A program made the position numbers and the translations under genes. The notes under the pieces are model-generated. The model was given only the letters and a program-made list of their open reading frames with translations, ran no database searches and was not told where the DNA came from. From Rugalucina vietnamica (Eukaryota > Mollusca > Bivalvia > Lucinida > Lucinidae): a stretch of DNA of 64,000 nt. The DNA lies in NCBI GenBank assembly GCA_964017185.1, contig OZ024870.1, forward strand, positions 60,304,812 through 60,368,811. The letters are read 5' to 3'. Positions 21,216 to 34,220 of this stretch are shown here, piece after piece (position 1 is the stretch's first letter; the number at the start of each line of letters is the position of its first letter).

Positions 21216-21684
21216 GGGGCATGACAATAGATGCACTATAGAACTGACAATGGCTCGGAATACAAGTAGGGGTTTTTAAAAATCAAAATTGATTGTAGAT
21301 GGAGACAGTTTTACTGCGCAGTTTACCAGGGACCATAAAACCAATAAAAAGTGGTACCACAGGTATCCTTTAGTGGCCACTTTATTACCCCTTGCTGGGG
21401 TAGGATTATCACTTATTATGAAAAGTACTTTGATCTCTGGATAATATTGCACCAGCAGGGATCATAAAACGAATAAACAGAGGTATCACAAAAGTTACGG
21501 TAGAAGCTACACCTCTTAACCACCAACTCAGTGATTACGCCAGTTCTTATAAATTTGACTCTTTACAATGGAACTGGTGGTTGACACGATGAGCCACACT
21601 CGGCTTGTGACAAAAATGACGATAAAATGGTTAATTGTTATCAATGTTCACGGTTTGGAAGTCGCTCATTAAGACTAAAACAAA
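20462..21684. other. Intergenic with two (AAT)n microsatellites
   Basis: Trinucleotide arrays at about 20838-20898 and 21165-21215. A short paired motif (CCATAAAACCAATAAA / ATCATAAAACGAATAAA) occurs near 21330 and 21463. No gene recognised. Confidence 0.6.
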
Positions 21685-21828
21685 AAGGTACAAGTAGGCA
21701 ACGATCAGGAAAAGGCGAAATCAGAAACAGAATCCCTCTCCAAAAACCGAGGTGGGAAGAAACTAAATTAACAATCAGGCACTTATACCATGAAAACATA
21801 TCGTGAGCCGAATGAGCAGCTTACGATA
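21685..21828 (-). mobile_element. Family P retroelement, 3' fragment
   Basis: GGTACAAGTAGGCAACGATC to CCGAATGAGCAGCTTACGAT. 5'-truncated. Confidence 0.65.
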
Positions 21829-21833
21829 GACAG

Positions 21834-23540
21834 ATACAGCTGCGTTCAGTTTTTAATATACCCCTGCAGTTTTCAGAAATAAATTGACAACTTTTGTTTT
21901 TGAACAATCCTGACCGCCAAAAGATGGACAACTGGATATATTTGTTTATATAATGTGTTAAGTATGGGTATAAATATTTACTCTGCATATACAACTTCCA
22001 GATCTTGTGATGTTGTATGCCTAAAATTGATTACATAACATATGGGGCCAAATTTTTAACAAAAATTTCGCTGATGTTCGAGTTTCAAAGATTCCACAAG
22101 GAACCGTGTTTAATTGTTTGTAATTTTATTTGTAAATTACAAAATGATAACCATTTTTTGTACTAAGGCTGAAAATTTGTTGTCTTTACGAGCACTATTT
22201 ACAAAGTTACACCCCTGTACATTTTAGAATTTCATGGTAAAGCGGTTGTTACAATATAAAACTAAACATGTCAGTATTATTTTGCAAGAAAACTAATATT
22301 CTACCAGGACAAGTTTACAAACAAAGCTTGCTAGTGGGTTCCTTCATGAGGTAAGCATGTCTTAACGCACTGTGGAGTCACCCATGGCTCGCACTGTGGA
22401 GTCACCCATGGCTTTGTATTCTGCCAAAAAGTGGGTTGGCATTTCATCATACATGTCATGGTTTGTTTTCTAGGCACAGAATACCATAGGGGACTGGGAT
22501 ATTCACAGAGAAGCTTTTATCGTTTGACTATTTCTCATAGCTCATCTTCATGATGTTTCAATTCTCTTGTATAGGCTTAAAGTCAAGGGAATCACCAGGA
22601 CATTTAAAGACAGACATTCCTCCAATATCAATATTGTGCTTTGCGGATTTAGGATAAGTATAAAGAACATTACCTTGCATAAATGCTATTTTTCGCATCC
22701 TTTATTGGCATGTTAATTTCCATGACTTTAACACTATAGACGAGGTTTGGAAGATGTGAGTCATTGCCTACCAATTTTAGCCCACTATGGTATTCGGTGC
22801 GGAGGTACAAATGATGAAACTGTATGATGAAATGCCAACCCACGTTTGGCAGAATACAAAGCCATGGGTGACTCGTCAGTGCTTTTAAGACATGCTTTCC
22901 GCAAAAATTAACCCACTAGCAAGCTTTGTTCGTAAAACCTTCCTGGTAGAATATTAGTTTTCTTGCAAAATAATACTAAAATGCTTAGTTTTATATTGTA
23001 ACAATTGCGTTACCATGAAATTCTAAAATGTACAAAGAATGAAAATCAGAATGTAACTTTGTCACAGGACACCAAATTTTCAGCAATAGTACAAAAATGG
23101 CTCCATGTTGCCAAATCTATAAGCTAACTGGAGAGGCTTAAGTAGCCGAAACCGCGGTATGGCCCACCCCCTTTCTCGTTAATGCGTTCGCTGCTCTTAA
23201 AGGGTCTCAGTTTTATTTTTATTATTCTTTAATAATTTACAAATAAAATTACAAACAATAAACCATGGTTCCTTGTGGAATCTTTGAAATTCGAATATCA
23301 GCAAAATGTTTGTTAAAAATTTGGCTCAATATGTCATGCAATCAATTTAGGCATGCAACATCACAAGATCTGAACGTTTTATATACGGAGTAAATATGCA
23401 TACTCATTATAGATCATTATATAAACAAAGTCATCCAGTTGTCCATTTCTTGCTTGTGACGATTGTTCAAAAACGAGAAGAGTTGTCAATTTATTTCCGA
23501 ATATTGAAGGGATATATTTATAACTGAACGCAGCTGTACA
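21834..23540. repeat. Large inverted repeat of family R (arms ~660-750 bp)
   Basis: The left arm (about 21834-22500) and right arm (about 22786-23540) are reverse complements with moderate divergence; the spacer is about 285 bp. The right arm carries a nested ~130-bp insert (23098-23226) of the CCGCGGTTTCGGCTACTTA repeat. The left arm has a 24-bp tandem duplication (ACTGTGGAGTCACCCATGGC) near 22366-22412. The RNA could form a long hairpin. No coding function seen. Confidence 0.7.
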
Positions 23541-25690
23541 GTGTTTAATTCTATATTTTTTGTATTTCATCGGTGTCAATGACCGGTCATAACCTGTGTT
23601 GTTGGTGCGTCAGCTAGAGAGATCTACTATATTCTGCGAGATTTCTGTCCTAACCATGTGCTCTTGCTATCCTCAGAGGTTTGTGGTATGTAGCTTTGAA
23701 AGTGTTTATTTGATGCCAAAAAGCAAACACGCATCAAAAACAAAACAGATATACAATTACATAATATACCCGCACGGTTTTGCATATTTGTCAAAAGTAT
23801 AATTATTAATGATGTGGGTATTCCATTATTCATATACATAGTATATATATCATTGTCTTGGCATCGTCAAGTCAGTTACCCATCGGCAATTAATGATGCA
23901 TGCATGAGAGACAGTGGTAAGAATGCAACGAAAAGATTGGACAGGATCGGAACCATGTACGTAAAAAATCGCTGATATTTAATTGGGACCCCTACCTATA
24001 CCCGATGTAATTTCGGTCAAACGGATTTTCTAGTGTCCTGTCCCTTATAAGCTAATGACATCCAATACACAAAAATATACGCCTTTTATTTTAGACGATG
24101 AACAGAATGTAGATTTGAGAGACATGATGCAAAATAATGTTTCAACTATTAGAAGTTAAAAGTTAAAACAAAAGCCAAGCTCAGGTTAAAACGAAAGCCG
24201 AGCTCAGATATGATGTTACCTAAATGGGGAAGAGCTTTTTCTACCATGCTCGTAGTTTCTCTTTGAAGGAGAGTTATCCTCCGGACACATAGAATAAGCT
24301 AAAAAAATGCTTACTGTGGCAAACAATAAGCTTGCCATTAATTTACATATTGTTCAATGCAAATTTAACAATCACAGGAAATTATTATAAAATCTGCACT
24401 TTAAATCAAATTCAATTGTTTTCCTGTAGTTATTTGACAGTATTCTTTGTAAACGATTTATAACAATTAAAAGACATGTTTTTGGAGCTTATTTTTGAGA
24501 CATTCCATGGGTTATTTTTTTTATGAAATGCGTTTTAATAAATAAAAATAATAAAATAAACAAACAAAAAATAGTGTTTGAAGCTACTGTAGCATCCTAA
24601 TCCATGTGAATTTATGAATGGACAGTAGCCATGTTATAAAGGGTGACTGGCCGGTCACGGCCAATATTACTACTACTCAGGACCTTGTTCGTAGATCAAT
24701 ATATACATTATCCGATGTAGATGATTGCGTCTATCAGTGACGACATAGCTCCGATCAGCATCAACCCCCACACGACTTCATTCACCTTTGGCCTCCGAGT
24801 TGAACCGAAAAAGTTGAATGACTATTGTATTTTGCACGTAAGCTTGAAAGGTAAATAGTTGGTCAATGTGTGAACCGAAAACGTTGACTCCGGAATTACA
24901 AAACGGTTCAGAGTTGACGACCCTGCATCGATCTTTGACAGCAGGTTCAAAAGTTATATGACCAGCTAATTAATGCCGCGAGGTTACATGAAAAAACAAC
25001 AACAAGCGCTTGGACAAACTAAAGCATGTTCAGCTGTGACGGCAAGTTCAGCTAGAAGTCAATCTTTTAGCAGTCACCTTTGAACTTCGCGACAGAAATG
25101 TTTTCACAGACACACGTCTCCTTCATTTTTGTTGTTGTTGTTGTTGTTGTTGTTGTTTTTCTAGTAGGCATGCGAAGGGTATCATTTGCAATCTTGGACT
25201 GCCCGAGGAAAAATGAACTAAAACATGAATAACAAATTAATAAGACCATTCCAAATCATAACGATACTTTCCGCTTAGAATCTATGATGGGGTTGAGGCC
25301 AAGGCGAGGAAATCTCAGGCAAAGAGTATTCAAGTTTCATCAGAGGCCTCAACACCACCATTGAATATATTTTCTCACCCATCATTTGATACAATTTGAC
25401 TCTGAAATGCCTTCAGATGTTGGTAAATATTGTGATACAAACGAAATATGCAAATGAACCATTTCAAAGATGTGAGAAAAAATAAAAAGGATTTTATATT
25501 TGAACTTATCTTACAAAGTCATCTGTTTGTTTTGTACATTCAATTGTCAGCAAAAACAGGTATACATTACGCTATATCACCCTTTCCCCATATAAAAGCA
25601 GGTCTTTAACAACTGCGAATTCGTAAAAGCCACTGCCTGTGTGAAAGTTCACCCCAGTAGCCTGTTTTGCATATACATGTATCCTAGCCA
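23541..25690. other. Intergenic, no gene recognised
   Basis: Contains a short tandem duplication near 24165-24210 (AAAAC(A/G)AAAGCC(A/G)AGCTCAG) and a (TTG)n run at about 25130-25157. ORFs are at most about 70 codons and without motifs. Confidence 0.45.
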
Positions 25691-25955
25691 AAGGTAAAAG
25701 TAGACAATGATCGGGAAATGGCGCAGTCAGAAAGAAATTCTCACTCCAAACACCGAGGTGGGAAAAAATAAATCAACAATTAGGTACATATACTAAGAAA
25801 ACATATCGTAAGCCAAGTGAGCAGCTATTTCCCAATAGGCGGCCACTGTTACCCAAATTTAACTAAAAATATTAAAACGTACATAAAACGTACATTAACG
25901 TAAAACAACACAAAAATTCAACACCAAAACATAAAACAACTGGAACCACCATCCT
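25691..25955 (-). mobile_element. Family P retroelement, diverged 3' fragment
   Basis: AAAGTAGACAATGATCGGG to AAAACAACTGGAACCACC. More substitutions than the other copies, so older. Confidence 0.6.
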
Positions 25956-26196
25956 TCAACTATCTTTATTCCTTAAAGGCCTGTATTCCTATCTACTGAG
26001 GGTCATAAGGTGATCACTGATAAGGGACAGGTCACTAGAAAACCTGGTGATATGTTAATACAGAAAGAGGCCAAAAACCAATATTGATTGCAGAGAGAGG
26101 CAGTTTTCCCTTTAAGATAGACTCATAGTGATGCAATATCAATATTCATGTTCATGCAAAAATTTGGATTTCCCGAGCATTACTTTCGTCGCTTAT

Positions 26197-27924
26197 GGAC
26201 AATATCACGGCCATCAATCCAGCTCTTTCATAGCAAAAAGCAATGATAATAAATTCATTTGCGGTATTTCCCACTATGCAGCTGCGGGGTTCGAAACGTG
26301 TAAGTGATTTCGTGTTCTCTTGTTTTATTATCAATTACTCGTATCTTAAGACATCTTTCAAAAATTGGAGAATGACATGATGTGGGTAATTTATCTAGCG
26401 TCTTTCGTCTCCAGCCGATCTGCTAAAAACGCAGCACGTGGTTTGGAATCACTTTTGAAGTGAGTGCAACACATGCGTTTTTAGGTTGTGTGCTACATTT
26501 TCAACACAAACACGCCGCATATCTTTGTTTTCCAACTTATGCAATGCGTCCATTTTATTTGGAAGACTTTATTTTGACTAATGATGAAGATTTGTGACCA
26601 TAAACGTCATTAGTATGCCTCTGATTTAAAAATAATCATTAAGCTATGAAGCGGCGTGATAAGCGATGGAGAAAGGGGTCTAGCTATGAAGAAAACGTGT
26701 TATGCTTGGAGGATGAGCAGTCCAGTTGATTTTACTGTAACGAAATACGCTGGTCAGCCTTGTATTGTCAAGAGGCGTATTTAAGAGCATCCTCAGCTTC
26801 GACAGCAACTAAGCAAATCTGGTAAATGTCTTTCTTGTTTTGAAAAAAAAAACAAAAAAAAAAAAACAAAAAACAAAAAAAAACAACATGATTTTCCTTT
26901 ACAAGAACATGTTTTGTCTTACAGTGTGTATTTATGTATTACAGGTATTTTTTCGATATGTATGCTTACTTATATTTATTCACTGTATATATGTAGTTCG
27001 CTTCTTACTGGATGAACAAAAAGAGCTATATGCATTACAGAAAATGATCAGTTTACTTCTTCTTGTACATGGAACTATCAGGGTTCATACAGTAACTAGC
27101 ATGACTACATTATAAAAGTGCAGTGGTCTCAGATTTAAAATCCAACAACTGATTGAATGACCCGATGTAAACGCAAGAGTGATTGATAATGAGCTAGAAA
27201 AAGTACAGAGGTCTATCTATGTGCAATGAATACTAACTTTTTCCATACTAGTTCAAAACAAGAAAGACATTTATCAGCTTTTCTTTGTTGCCGAATAAGC
27301 TAAGTAAGTAAGTAACTTCTTTCAATCTTTATTTCATAGCTGAGGAGGCTATTAAATACGCCTCTTGACAATACATGGCTGACAAATGCACATCATTATA
27401 GTACAATCAACTGGACTGCTCTAGCTCATAGTATAACAAGTTTTCTTCATAGCTAGTCTCCTTTCTTCATCGCTTATCACGCCGCTTCATAGCATATCGA
27501 TTATTTTCAAATCAGAGGCATATAAATGACGTTTATGGTGACAAATCTTCATCATTAGTCAAAATAAAATCTTCCAAATAAAATGGACGCATTGCATAAG
27601 TTGGAAAACGAAGTTATTCAGTGTGTTTATGTTGAAAATCTAGCATACAACCTAAAACGCATGTGTTGCACTCACTTCAAAAGTGATTCCAGACCACGTG
27701 CTATGTTTTCAGCAGATCGGTTGGAGGTGAAAAAAGCTAGATAAATCACCCACATCATGTCATTCTCTGATTTTTGAAAAATGTCTTAAAAAAGGAGTAA
27801 TTGATAATAAAACTAGAGAACACGAAGTCGCTTACACGTTTCGAAGTCCGCAGCTGCATAGTGGGAAGTACCGCAAATGAATTTATTATCGCTATGAAAG
27901 AGCTGGATTGGTGGCCGTGAATAT
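26197..27924. repeat. Large inverted repeat (arms ~650 bp, spacer ~400 bp)
   Basis: The left arm (26197-26843) and right arm (27252-27924) pair over nearly their whole length: TCAAAACAAGAAAGACATTT, CGCTTATCACGCCGCTTCAT, AATGGACGCATTGCATAAG, CGCATGTGTTGCACTCACTT. The spacer holds an A-rich run (26840-26886) and a hydrophobic 91-codon ORF with no recognised domain. Part of the arm recurs at 40116-40345. Confidence 0.75.
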
Positions 27925-28830
27925 GTGAAAACATTACCCTACCACCTAATGCAAGTACTCGCCATTTGTTTAATTGATGGTACAAGTTGCGTTTAGCAAG
28001 GCATTCAAGGTGCGTGTTTCTGAACAGTGCCAAGCTGTTTAGTGGCAATCTTTAAGTCAATGATGCTAAAATGCTCTTTGCGTCGAAGAAAATCGATAAA
28101 GTTGCAACTTTTTTTATTCATAGTAAAATTATTTTATAAAATGACGTAAAACAATAATAATGTAAGCATGTCTACAGCACTTAAGACTAGAAGACTATAT
28201 CACATTTCAATGAGCGTCACCTCCGGCGTACTGTTAAATTCACTATAATCGTATTTCGGATAACATTTGGGGAACGATTTTCTTCCTCTGCAAGCGTGTT
28301 GTTAGACCATTCCATAGTCTTATGACTATGCAGTGAAGCAGCTAAGCGTGTTGTCGGAAAAAAGTTTTTTTGACGTTTTGTGATGTCTTTTTCCCCGCCT
28401 GGTGTGTATTTTGGGGTTTTATATTTAATTGCGTCGATTCCTGAACCGTCTATTCTAACTAATCAAAGTCATAGAAACGAGGATAACTAAAACGACATTT
28501 TGCATAAAGCTCGGTCAGAAATATGAAACATAATACGCTTTGTCTATGTGCTCACGAATCAAAAAGGATTCATTTTCTTAAAGCTACATCAATATTTCTT
28601 AGTTACATTTGAAACGCCTGGTCTTTGACAAGGGTCAAAATCCTTTCGGTTATTGCTCTCTCCAAAGATGATACTATAGAGAATCGATCTAAGAATATAG
28701 AAAGAAAAAGAATTGCTTTGTCATATTACTAACATTCAGATTACTATCATTTAGATGACAATGACATATTAGGTCATCCGTACCGCGAATACATGAACGA
28801 TGCAATACCTTTGGAAAATAGCAATAATAA
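27925..28830. other. Intergenic, nothing recognised
   Basis: No ORF or repeat of note before the microsatellite. Confidence 0.4.
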
Positions 28831-28854
28831 TGTGTGTGTGTGTGTGTGCGCGCG

Positions 28855-28920
<66 letters not shown>
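28831..28920. repeat. (TG)n(CG)n(CA)n microsatellite
   Basis: Ninety bases of uninterrupted alternating purine-pyrimidine: TG to about 28848, CG to 28862, then CA to 28920. The TG and CA arms are complementary. The ORFs read through it on both strands are artefacts. Confidence 0.9.
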
Positions 28921-28921
<1 letters not shown>

Positions 28922-29851
28922 GTGGCCACTTCTATGCTGGCAACAAAAGCCAGACAATTGTGCTGCGATGAAAATAATTTACACCCGGTAAACGATTTTT
29001 GTTTGCTAAATTGTTCGCTAATACTATTTTTTGATACGTAACGTCTTTGTTGTGTAGTCAAAGAAAACCTTAGGATGGCTATAAAAAGGCTGTCATCTCC
29101 GGCGATAGCGTATAGCCGTATACAGAAGTCCGTGCCTATTTATTGTGTTTGAAAACTTTCGAATCCGTTTCATTTTACTCGCAAAAATTAAAGTGTTCTT
29201 CATAAATATTAAAGTGACGTAATTACCACGGTTAAGTGCAATTGTAAGACAACTAAGAGCATTTGCTTGGCTTTTGGTGTTTCTTTCCAGAAATCATGTT
29301 GGACCTGATGGATTTGTTTTCGTCCTCATCGTTTTTGTTTAATTTTTGGTAACGTTTGAAATCCTGTACGACGTAAATCATTGGCGTTGACGTTTCGGCT
29401 TTGGTATGAATTTAAGCAGATTGGTTGTACTTTTCTGTTCTAAAATATTTTTGCCGAAATATTCTGTATTCTAAAAGAAATAATTATCACTGCGGCCAAT
29501 TTATAGCGAGGCGTTTTCAAAATCCTTAAGTATACATATACGATATTAAACAGCCATATTAAGGTCGAACAAAGATACCTAAACAGAAATACATTAGCGT
29601 CTAGTGGCACGAGCATATAAAGCTATAATAATACAGAGTATGTGACGTTTAAAAAGACACTGAAACGGACATAAAAACATGAGAAATAATCCGCATCACT
29701 TGAAAATATACTCCACAAAAATCTAAAGACAGTACCCGCCTAAATTAAATACTTTTACATGAAGTTTGTAGGACAGTATAGATGAATATAGTGTTGATAC
29801 GTTTTCTTGCATAAATAGTAATGTCTTTTCATTATCAGAAAGCGGAATTAA
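28921..29851. other. Intergenic, nothing recognised
   Basis: AT-rich, no supported gene. Confidence 0.4.
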
Positions 29852-30503
29852 GGGGGCACTACACAGTTTCCAATGGCCGGTCAAATTTTTTTCGACGGCT
29901 ACTCAATAAATTACCCCTTGCAACAAGACAAAACATTAATAGTCCTTCATATATACTCACAGTCAATTACAAATAGACCAGCAATTAATCTCAAAGTAAC
30001 AGAAACAGTCTCTGCTTACTGGAACCATCTCTGTGCAAATGTAAACATTACCCCACCCCCCTTACTAAAAGGGCAATTTTTGCACCAAAAGACACATTTT
30101 CCTTGAAGTGTGACATGCCACTTGCACATGCAATGGCCATAAACTGCATACCCATGTGTAGATACACCCTAATGCTTAATTTCTATACACATTTGAATAC
30201 CTGCCAGCCGTTGACTTATCATAGTAAATTCCACTTCGAAAAATGAGCCATTTTTGAACAGCTGATTTCCGGGGTTGAGGGTAAAATCCAGCAAGTAAGT
30301 TCTGCACTAATAAAAAATACAGAAGGTCATGTGACCTGACAAACATCAATTTAAATCATAAATAACAACTGCTTGAGTGAAATAAAAGTCAAATACTGCT
30401 TCAAAATATTTTTACACACATTTACATACCAAAATGTAGCCATACCCCTCTATATTGACTTTTTTGCCCAGGACAAGTGGGTAAAAACTGTTAGCTGCAC
30501 CCT
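29852..30503. mobile_element. 652-bp element with AGGGGGCAC/GCACCCT ends, copy 1
   Basis: Identical by eye to 32433-33084 over the full 652 bp. The ends are imperfect inverted repeats (GGGGGCACTACACAGTTT and AAAACTGTTAGCTGCACCC). Flanks read AATTA at left and TTAAGG at right, which would allow a TTA target duplication of PIF/Harbinger type. A 77-codon ORF inside is identical in both copies but has no recognised domain. Confidence 0.65.
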
Positions 30504-32432
30504 TTAAGGAAAAAGTCAACAATATCTGATATACCCAAATGCTATTTCTAGCACATAATTTATGTCATTTTATGGTTCTGTATGAATAAATATGACTTTA
30601 TTGCAGAGAAAAAAGAAATATGAGTGTAAAACTGATACAAAACAGTCAATGTCAAAAGGTGCCGAGCGACGCGATTTATAGGTGCAGTTCAAGAAGGTGA
30701 TCGCTTCTTCATGTGACACAATTGTATCTACTCCATATGAAATAAATCAAGAATTTACACAGTCTTGAATCCTTGGATAGTTTTTCTGAGCACTTCAAGC
30801 TTCTGTTCTGCAGTCTCTCTTGTAGAAAAATGGGGGGAGGGGGTCGGTCGGTCAAATTGTATCTTCCAACAGCTTTTTTGAAGACGTCGACTGTTATGAA
30901 CTGAAAGAAATGCAATTCGAAGTGCAAATGTTGCATGTTGGTATGCAGTGATATAACTTTCACACAATATTTATAGAGTAACTGTTGATGCTAGTTGTTT
31001 AAGGATAATTTGATGGGGGGGATGGGTCATAAAATTGGTGCATATACTGTGTTTGATGTTTGTTAAAGAGATAATTCAAATTATAGTACTACAGACAATA
31101 TAATTGCCTGTAAGAAACCATGCTGCTGCTGAACTTTATAGGGGAATCACATAGGAAGGCTTTATCTGTTACTGTGTCTGTATCCACAGTGTATCAAAAC
31201 AACTTTTGACTCTTTCTGTGGCACACAAGAAAGTGCATCTTATCATAAAATGTCTGTCGACCACAATGCATCCGCTTTCGCAGTCTCCGCGCAGAACTTT
31301 GCATATCAGCCATACGACTGCGATAAAGAATAATATACTTGAAGACAAAAGATACACGGTTAAAAATGTCAGCATATGTGTAATGTATACTTACAAGATT
31401 AACAAATTTTCTGCGGATCACACCGGTTACAGTGAAAGCAGTGAATACCCTGGATAGAATAATAAGGCCACCTTCCTCTGAATTTCCAGTGTCTAGTTCT
31501 CAGGGTAATACAAACAGTCTGGAACTGCCAAGTAAAGCCTGCAAAAGGAAAAGGGTTGTGAATAATGTGTGATGCTAGTATGTCAGCTTAATGATGTTTA
31601 TAGATGAACACCTGCCAAATCCTAACTATTGACATGAACATGCACATGGCATTAAACATCTGACAATAAATATGACTTGTTTTTATCTTTTGTAACCATA
31701 ATGCCCTGTACATTCCCCATTACTCATACATATCATTTTAATGTAAAAATGAATGATATCAATAGACAAATATGGGGAATGAAAACCTGTTTAAGTATGA
31801 CAAAGATGTGTGACATGCTTGCAATTCATAAGCAGGAATCTGTTTTCCAAATAATGGTCAAGTCTGTGTACATAACTTTCAGGCGTTATCCCGAGAACTG
31901 AAATCGGACGACACTATTTCATCTTTGTCCTTCATACCGGGCCATAAACAATAAGAATTTTCTTTAAATGAATGCCGGTTTAACAAATACTTGCGACCGC
32001 ACACTTCCATATCAGTTAAAAGTTTACAAAACATTTATTCGACACAGTATTTGGGGTATGTACAGGAAATACAGTAGGTCTGTCTCCAAATATTGCATTA
32101 TTTAGCATGAATTGCAGGTAAAACTGCTTAAAAGTAGCTAAAAATTATGAAAAGCACCATTTAACCACTTTGAACAAGCTGTTTTGATCAGTTTTGATCA
32201 TTTTAATCAGTCAGACCAGTGCAAACAGTCTGCAAGCTGAACAACAAATTTTAAGAATTTGAGTTACCTCCCTTGTGTGACAAACATGACAATTTTCAAT
32301 CACCGAAAACTTGAAAAAAGGTAGTTACACTGTGTTTCTGTGTCAATTTTTGTGTTGATAATGGATTAATTTGAAATCTGGATGATATTAAAAATAATTA
32401 AACAAGATTTGAAATTGCTTCATGTTGTTAAT
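30504..32432. other. Unique sequence between the twin 652-bp elements
   Basis: No firm gene. A possible minus-strand exon lies at 31395-31538 (listed separately). Confidence 0.4.
31395..31538 (-). pseudogene. Possible decayed exon with an in-frame TGA
   Basis: On the minus strand a good acceptor (TTTTCCTTTTGCAG) and donor (CTT-GTAAGT) bracket exactly 144 nt. In phase 0 it reads ALLGSSRLFVLP, stop (TGA), then ELDTGNSEEGG and LIILSRVFTAFTVTGVI. The second part looks protein-like and membrane-like. The stop, the lack of neighbouring exons and no recognised family argue for a relic or chance. Confidence 0.2.
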
Positions 32433-33084
32433 GGGGGCACTACACAGTTTCCAATGGCCGGTCAAATTTTTTTCGACGGCTACTCAATAAATTACCCCTT
32501 GCAACAAGACAAAACATTAATAGTCCTTCATATATACTCACAGTCAATTACAAATAGACCAGCAATTAATCTCAAAGTAACAGAAACAGTCTCTGCTTAC
32601 TGGAACCATCTCTGTGCAAATGTAAACATTACCCCACCCCCCTTACTAAAAGGGCAATTTTTGCACCAAAAGACACATTTTCCTTGAAGTGTGACATGCC
32701 ACTTGCACATGCAATGGCCATAAACTGCATACCCATGTGTAGATACACCCTAATGCTTAATTTCTATACACATTTGAATACCTGCCAGCCGTTGACTTAT
32801 CATAGTAAATTCCACTTCGAAAAATGAGCCATTTTTGAACAGCTGATTTCCGGGGTTGAGGGTAAAATCCAGCAAGTAAGTTCTGCACTAATAAAAAATA
32901 CAGAAGGTCATGTGACCTGACAAACATCAATTTAAATCATAAATAACAACTGCTTGAGTGAAATAAAAGTCAAATACTGCTTCAAAATATTTTTACACAC
33001 ATTTACATACCAAAATGTAGCCATACCCCTCTATATTGACTTTTTTGCCCAGGACAAGTGGGTAAAAACTGTTAGCTGCACCCT
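32433..33084. mobile_element. 652-bp element, copy 2
   Basis: Same as 29852-30503 at an offset of 2581 bp with no indel seen. Flanks (TTAAT at left, TAAATG at right) differ from copy 1, so the two are separate insertions rather than one segmental duplication. Confidence 0.65.
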
Positions 33085-33544
33085 AAATGATCAGTCTAGT
33101 TAGTAACCACAACGACAAAGAGCCAGCAAAATCACAGGGAATAAGGTGATGATCAGAAATAATTATTGATCGACTTAGCATCAGTATCAGGAGATAGAAA
33201 GAGCTAGCGTTGTTGGAAAGTGTAACTATGTACCGAAAACAATGTAATTGTTGAATGGGCATGACCTTCAACTATGCTACCTAAAGCAGATCTTTCTCAT
33301 GGCCTGTCGCTTCATCTTGTGAAACAGACTGAGTAGAAAAGTATACCCAGAGTAAAGAATAGTCCACGGTAAAAAATATTGTTATTGACTGTTTGATTTT
33401 GCATATGCATTACAGTATACCTAAATTTCCAATAATGATTTTTTTTTTTCAAAATGAAATTCCCAGCGGGGTTTAAGTGATAATATTGAAACCAATATTC
33501 AGCCAATGTTGATAGATAGTCGGATATCAACTTTGGCTGAATAT
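33085..33544. other. Intergenic, nothing recognised
   Basis: Contains a local inverted repeat near 33489-33543 (ATATTCAGCCAA / TTGGCTGAATAT). Confidence 0.45.
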
Positions 33545-34220
33545 AGACAAATTGTTGGATCCCCTCTCGTAGATGATTTATTTTTATACTGCTACGAAAG
33601 AGATCGACAATCAAGCTGATGTTATCGATGCTTTTAATTCGACTTCCAAGTTTGAACATTGACAATCCTTATTTTGAAGGCATGGTCAATCAAATTTATC
33701 CACCTGAACTACAGTTGTAAAACCAACACCACAGATACCGAAGCCCCCTTTTAAGATTTACATCTTTCTATTACAAATGGATTTGTTTCTTCTAAAATTT
33801 ATGATAAACGCGATGAATTTGACTTTGATCTAGTAAAATTTCAGTTTTTGGGTGGTGACGTTCCTCGCCGTGCTTCTTCATTTCGCAACGTATTAGGTCT
33901 GCTAGAGTATGCAATCATGTTGCGGACTTCAACGCGCACAGCCAAACTTCTCCAGCAGGGCTATCGGTATCATAAACTTCGAAAACCATTTTCTAAAGTT
34001 TATCACAGGCACTATGAATTGATTTCCAAATTTAATGTTGGGTTAAAGACTTTTTTATGCGAGGGCCTTTCGAACCAGAATTTTATGGTGCTTGGTTTAC
34101 AAATTTAAGAAACTTATAGGAAGGAATTATTTTTCTTCTCAGTTCAGAAAACTCATTACACATTACAAACGTATAGAATATAACTTAAATGTTATGCGAC
34201 AGTATGCATGCTTAGTTTTA
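33545..34220 (+). pseudogene. Family P reverse-transcriptase remnant
   Basis: Broken pieces of the RT are readable in several frames: DDLFLYCYERD, LNIDNPYFEGMVNQIYPPEL, DTEAPF, NGFVSSKIYDKRDEFDFD, GDVPRRASS, LLQQGYRYHKLRKPFSKVY. The GIPMGTNCAP region is deleted down to the start of the DLFLY motif, and several indels shift the frame. Confidence 0.75.

Noticed and set aside
28689..29061. Cys/Val- and Thr/His-repeat ORFs
   Set aside because: Read through the TG/CG/CA microsatellite.
31395..31538. Selenocysteine TGA
   Set aside because: No SECIS-like element was identified and the gene itself is unsupported.
29873..32687. Identical 77-codon ORF in the twin 652-bp elements, as a gene
   Set aside because: Identity is that of the whole element, including non-coding parts; no domain and no coding-specific conservation can be shown.
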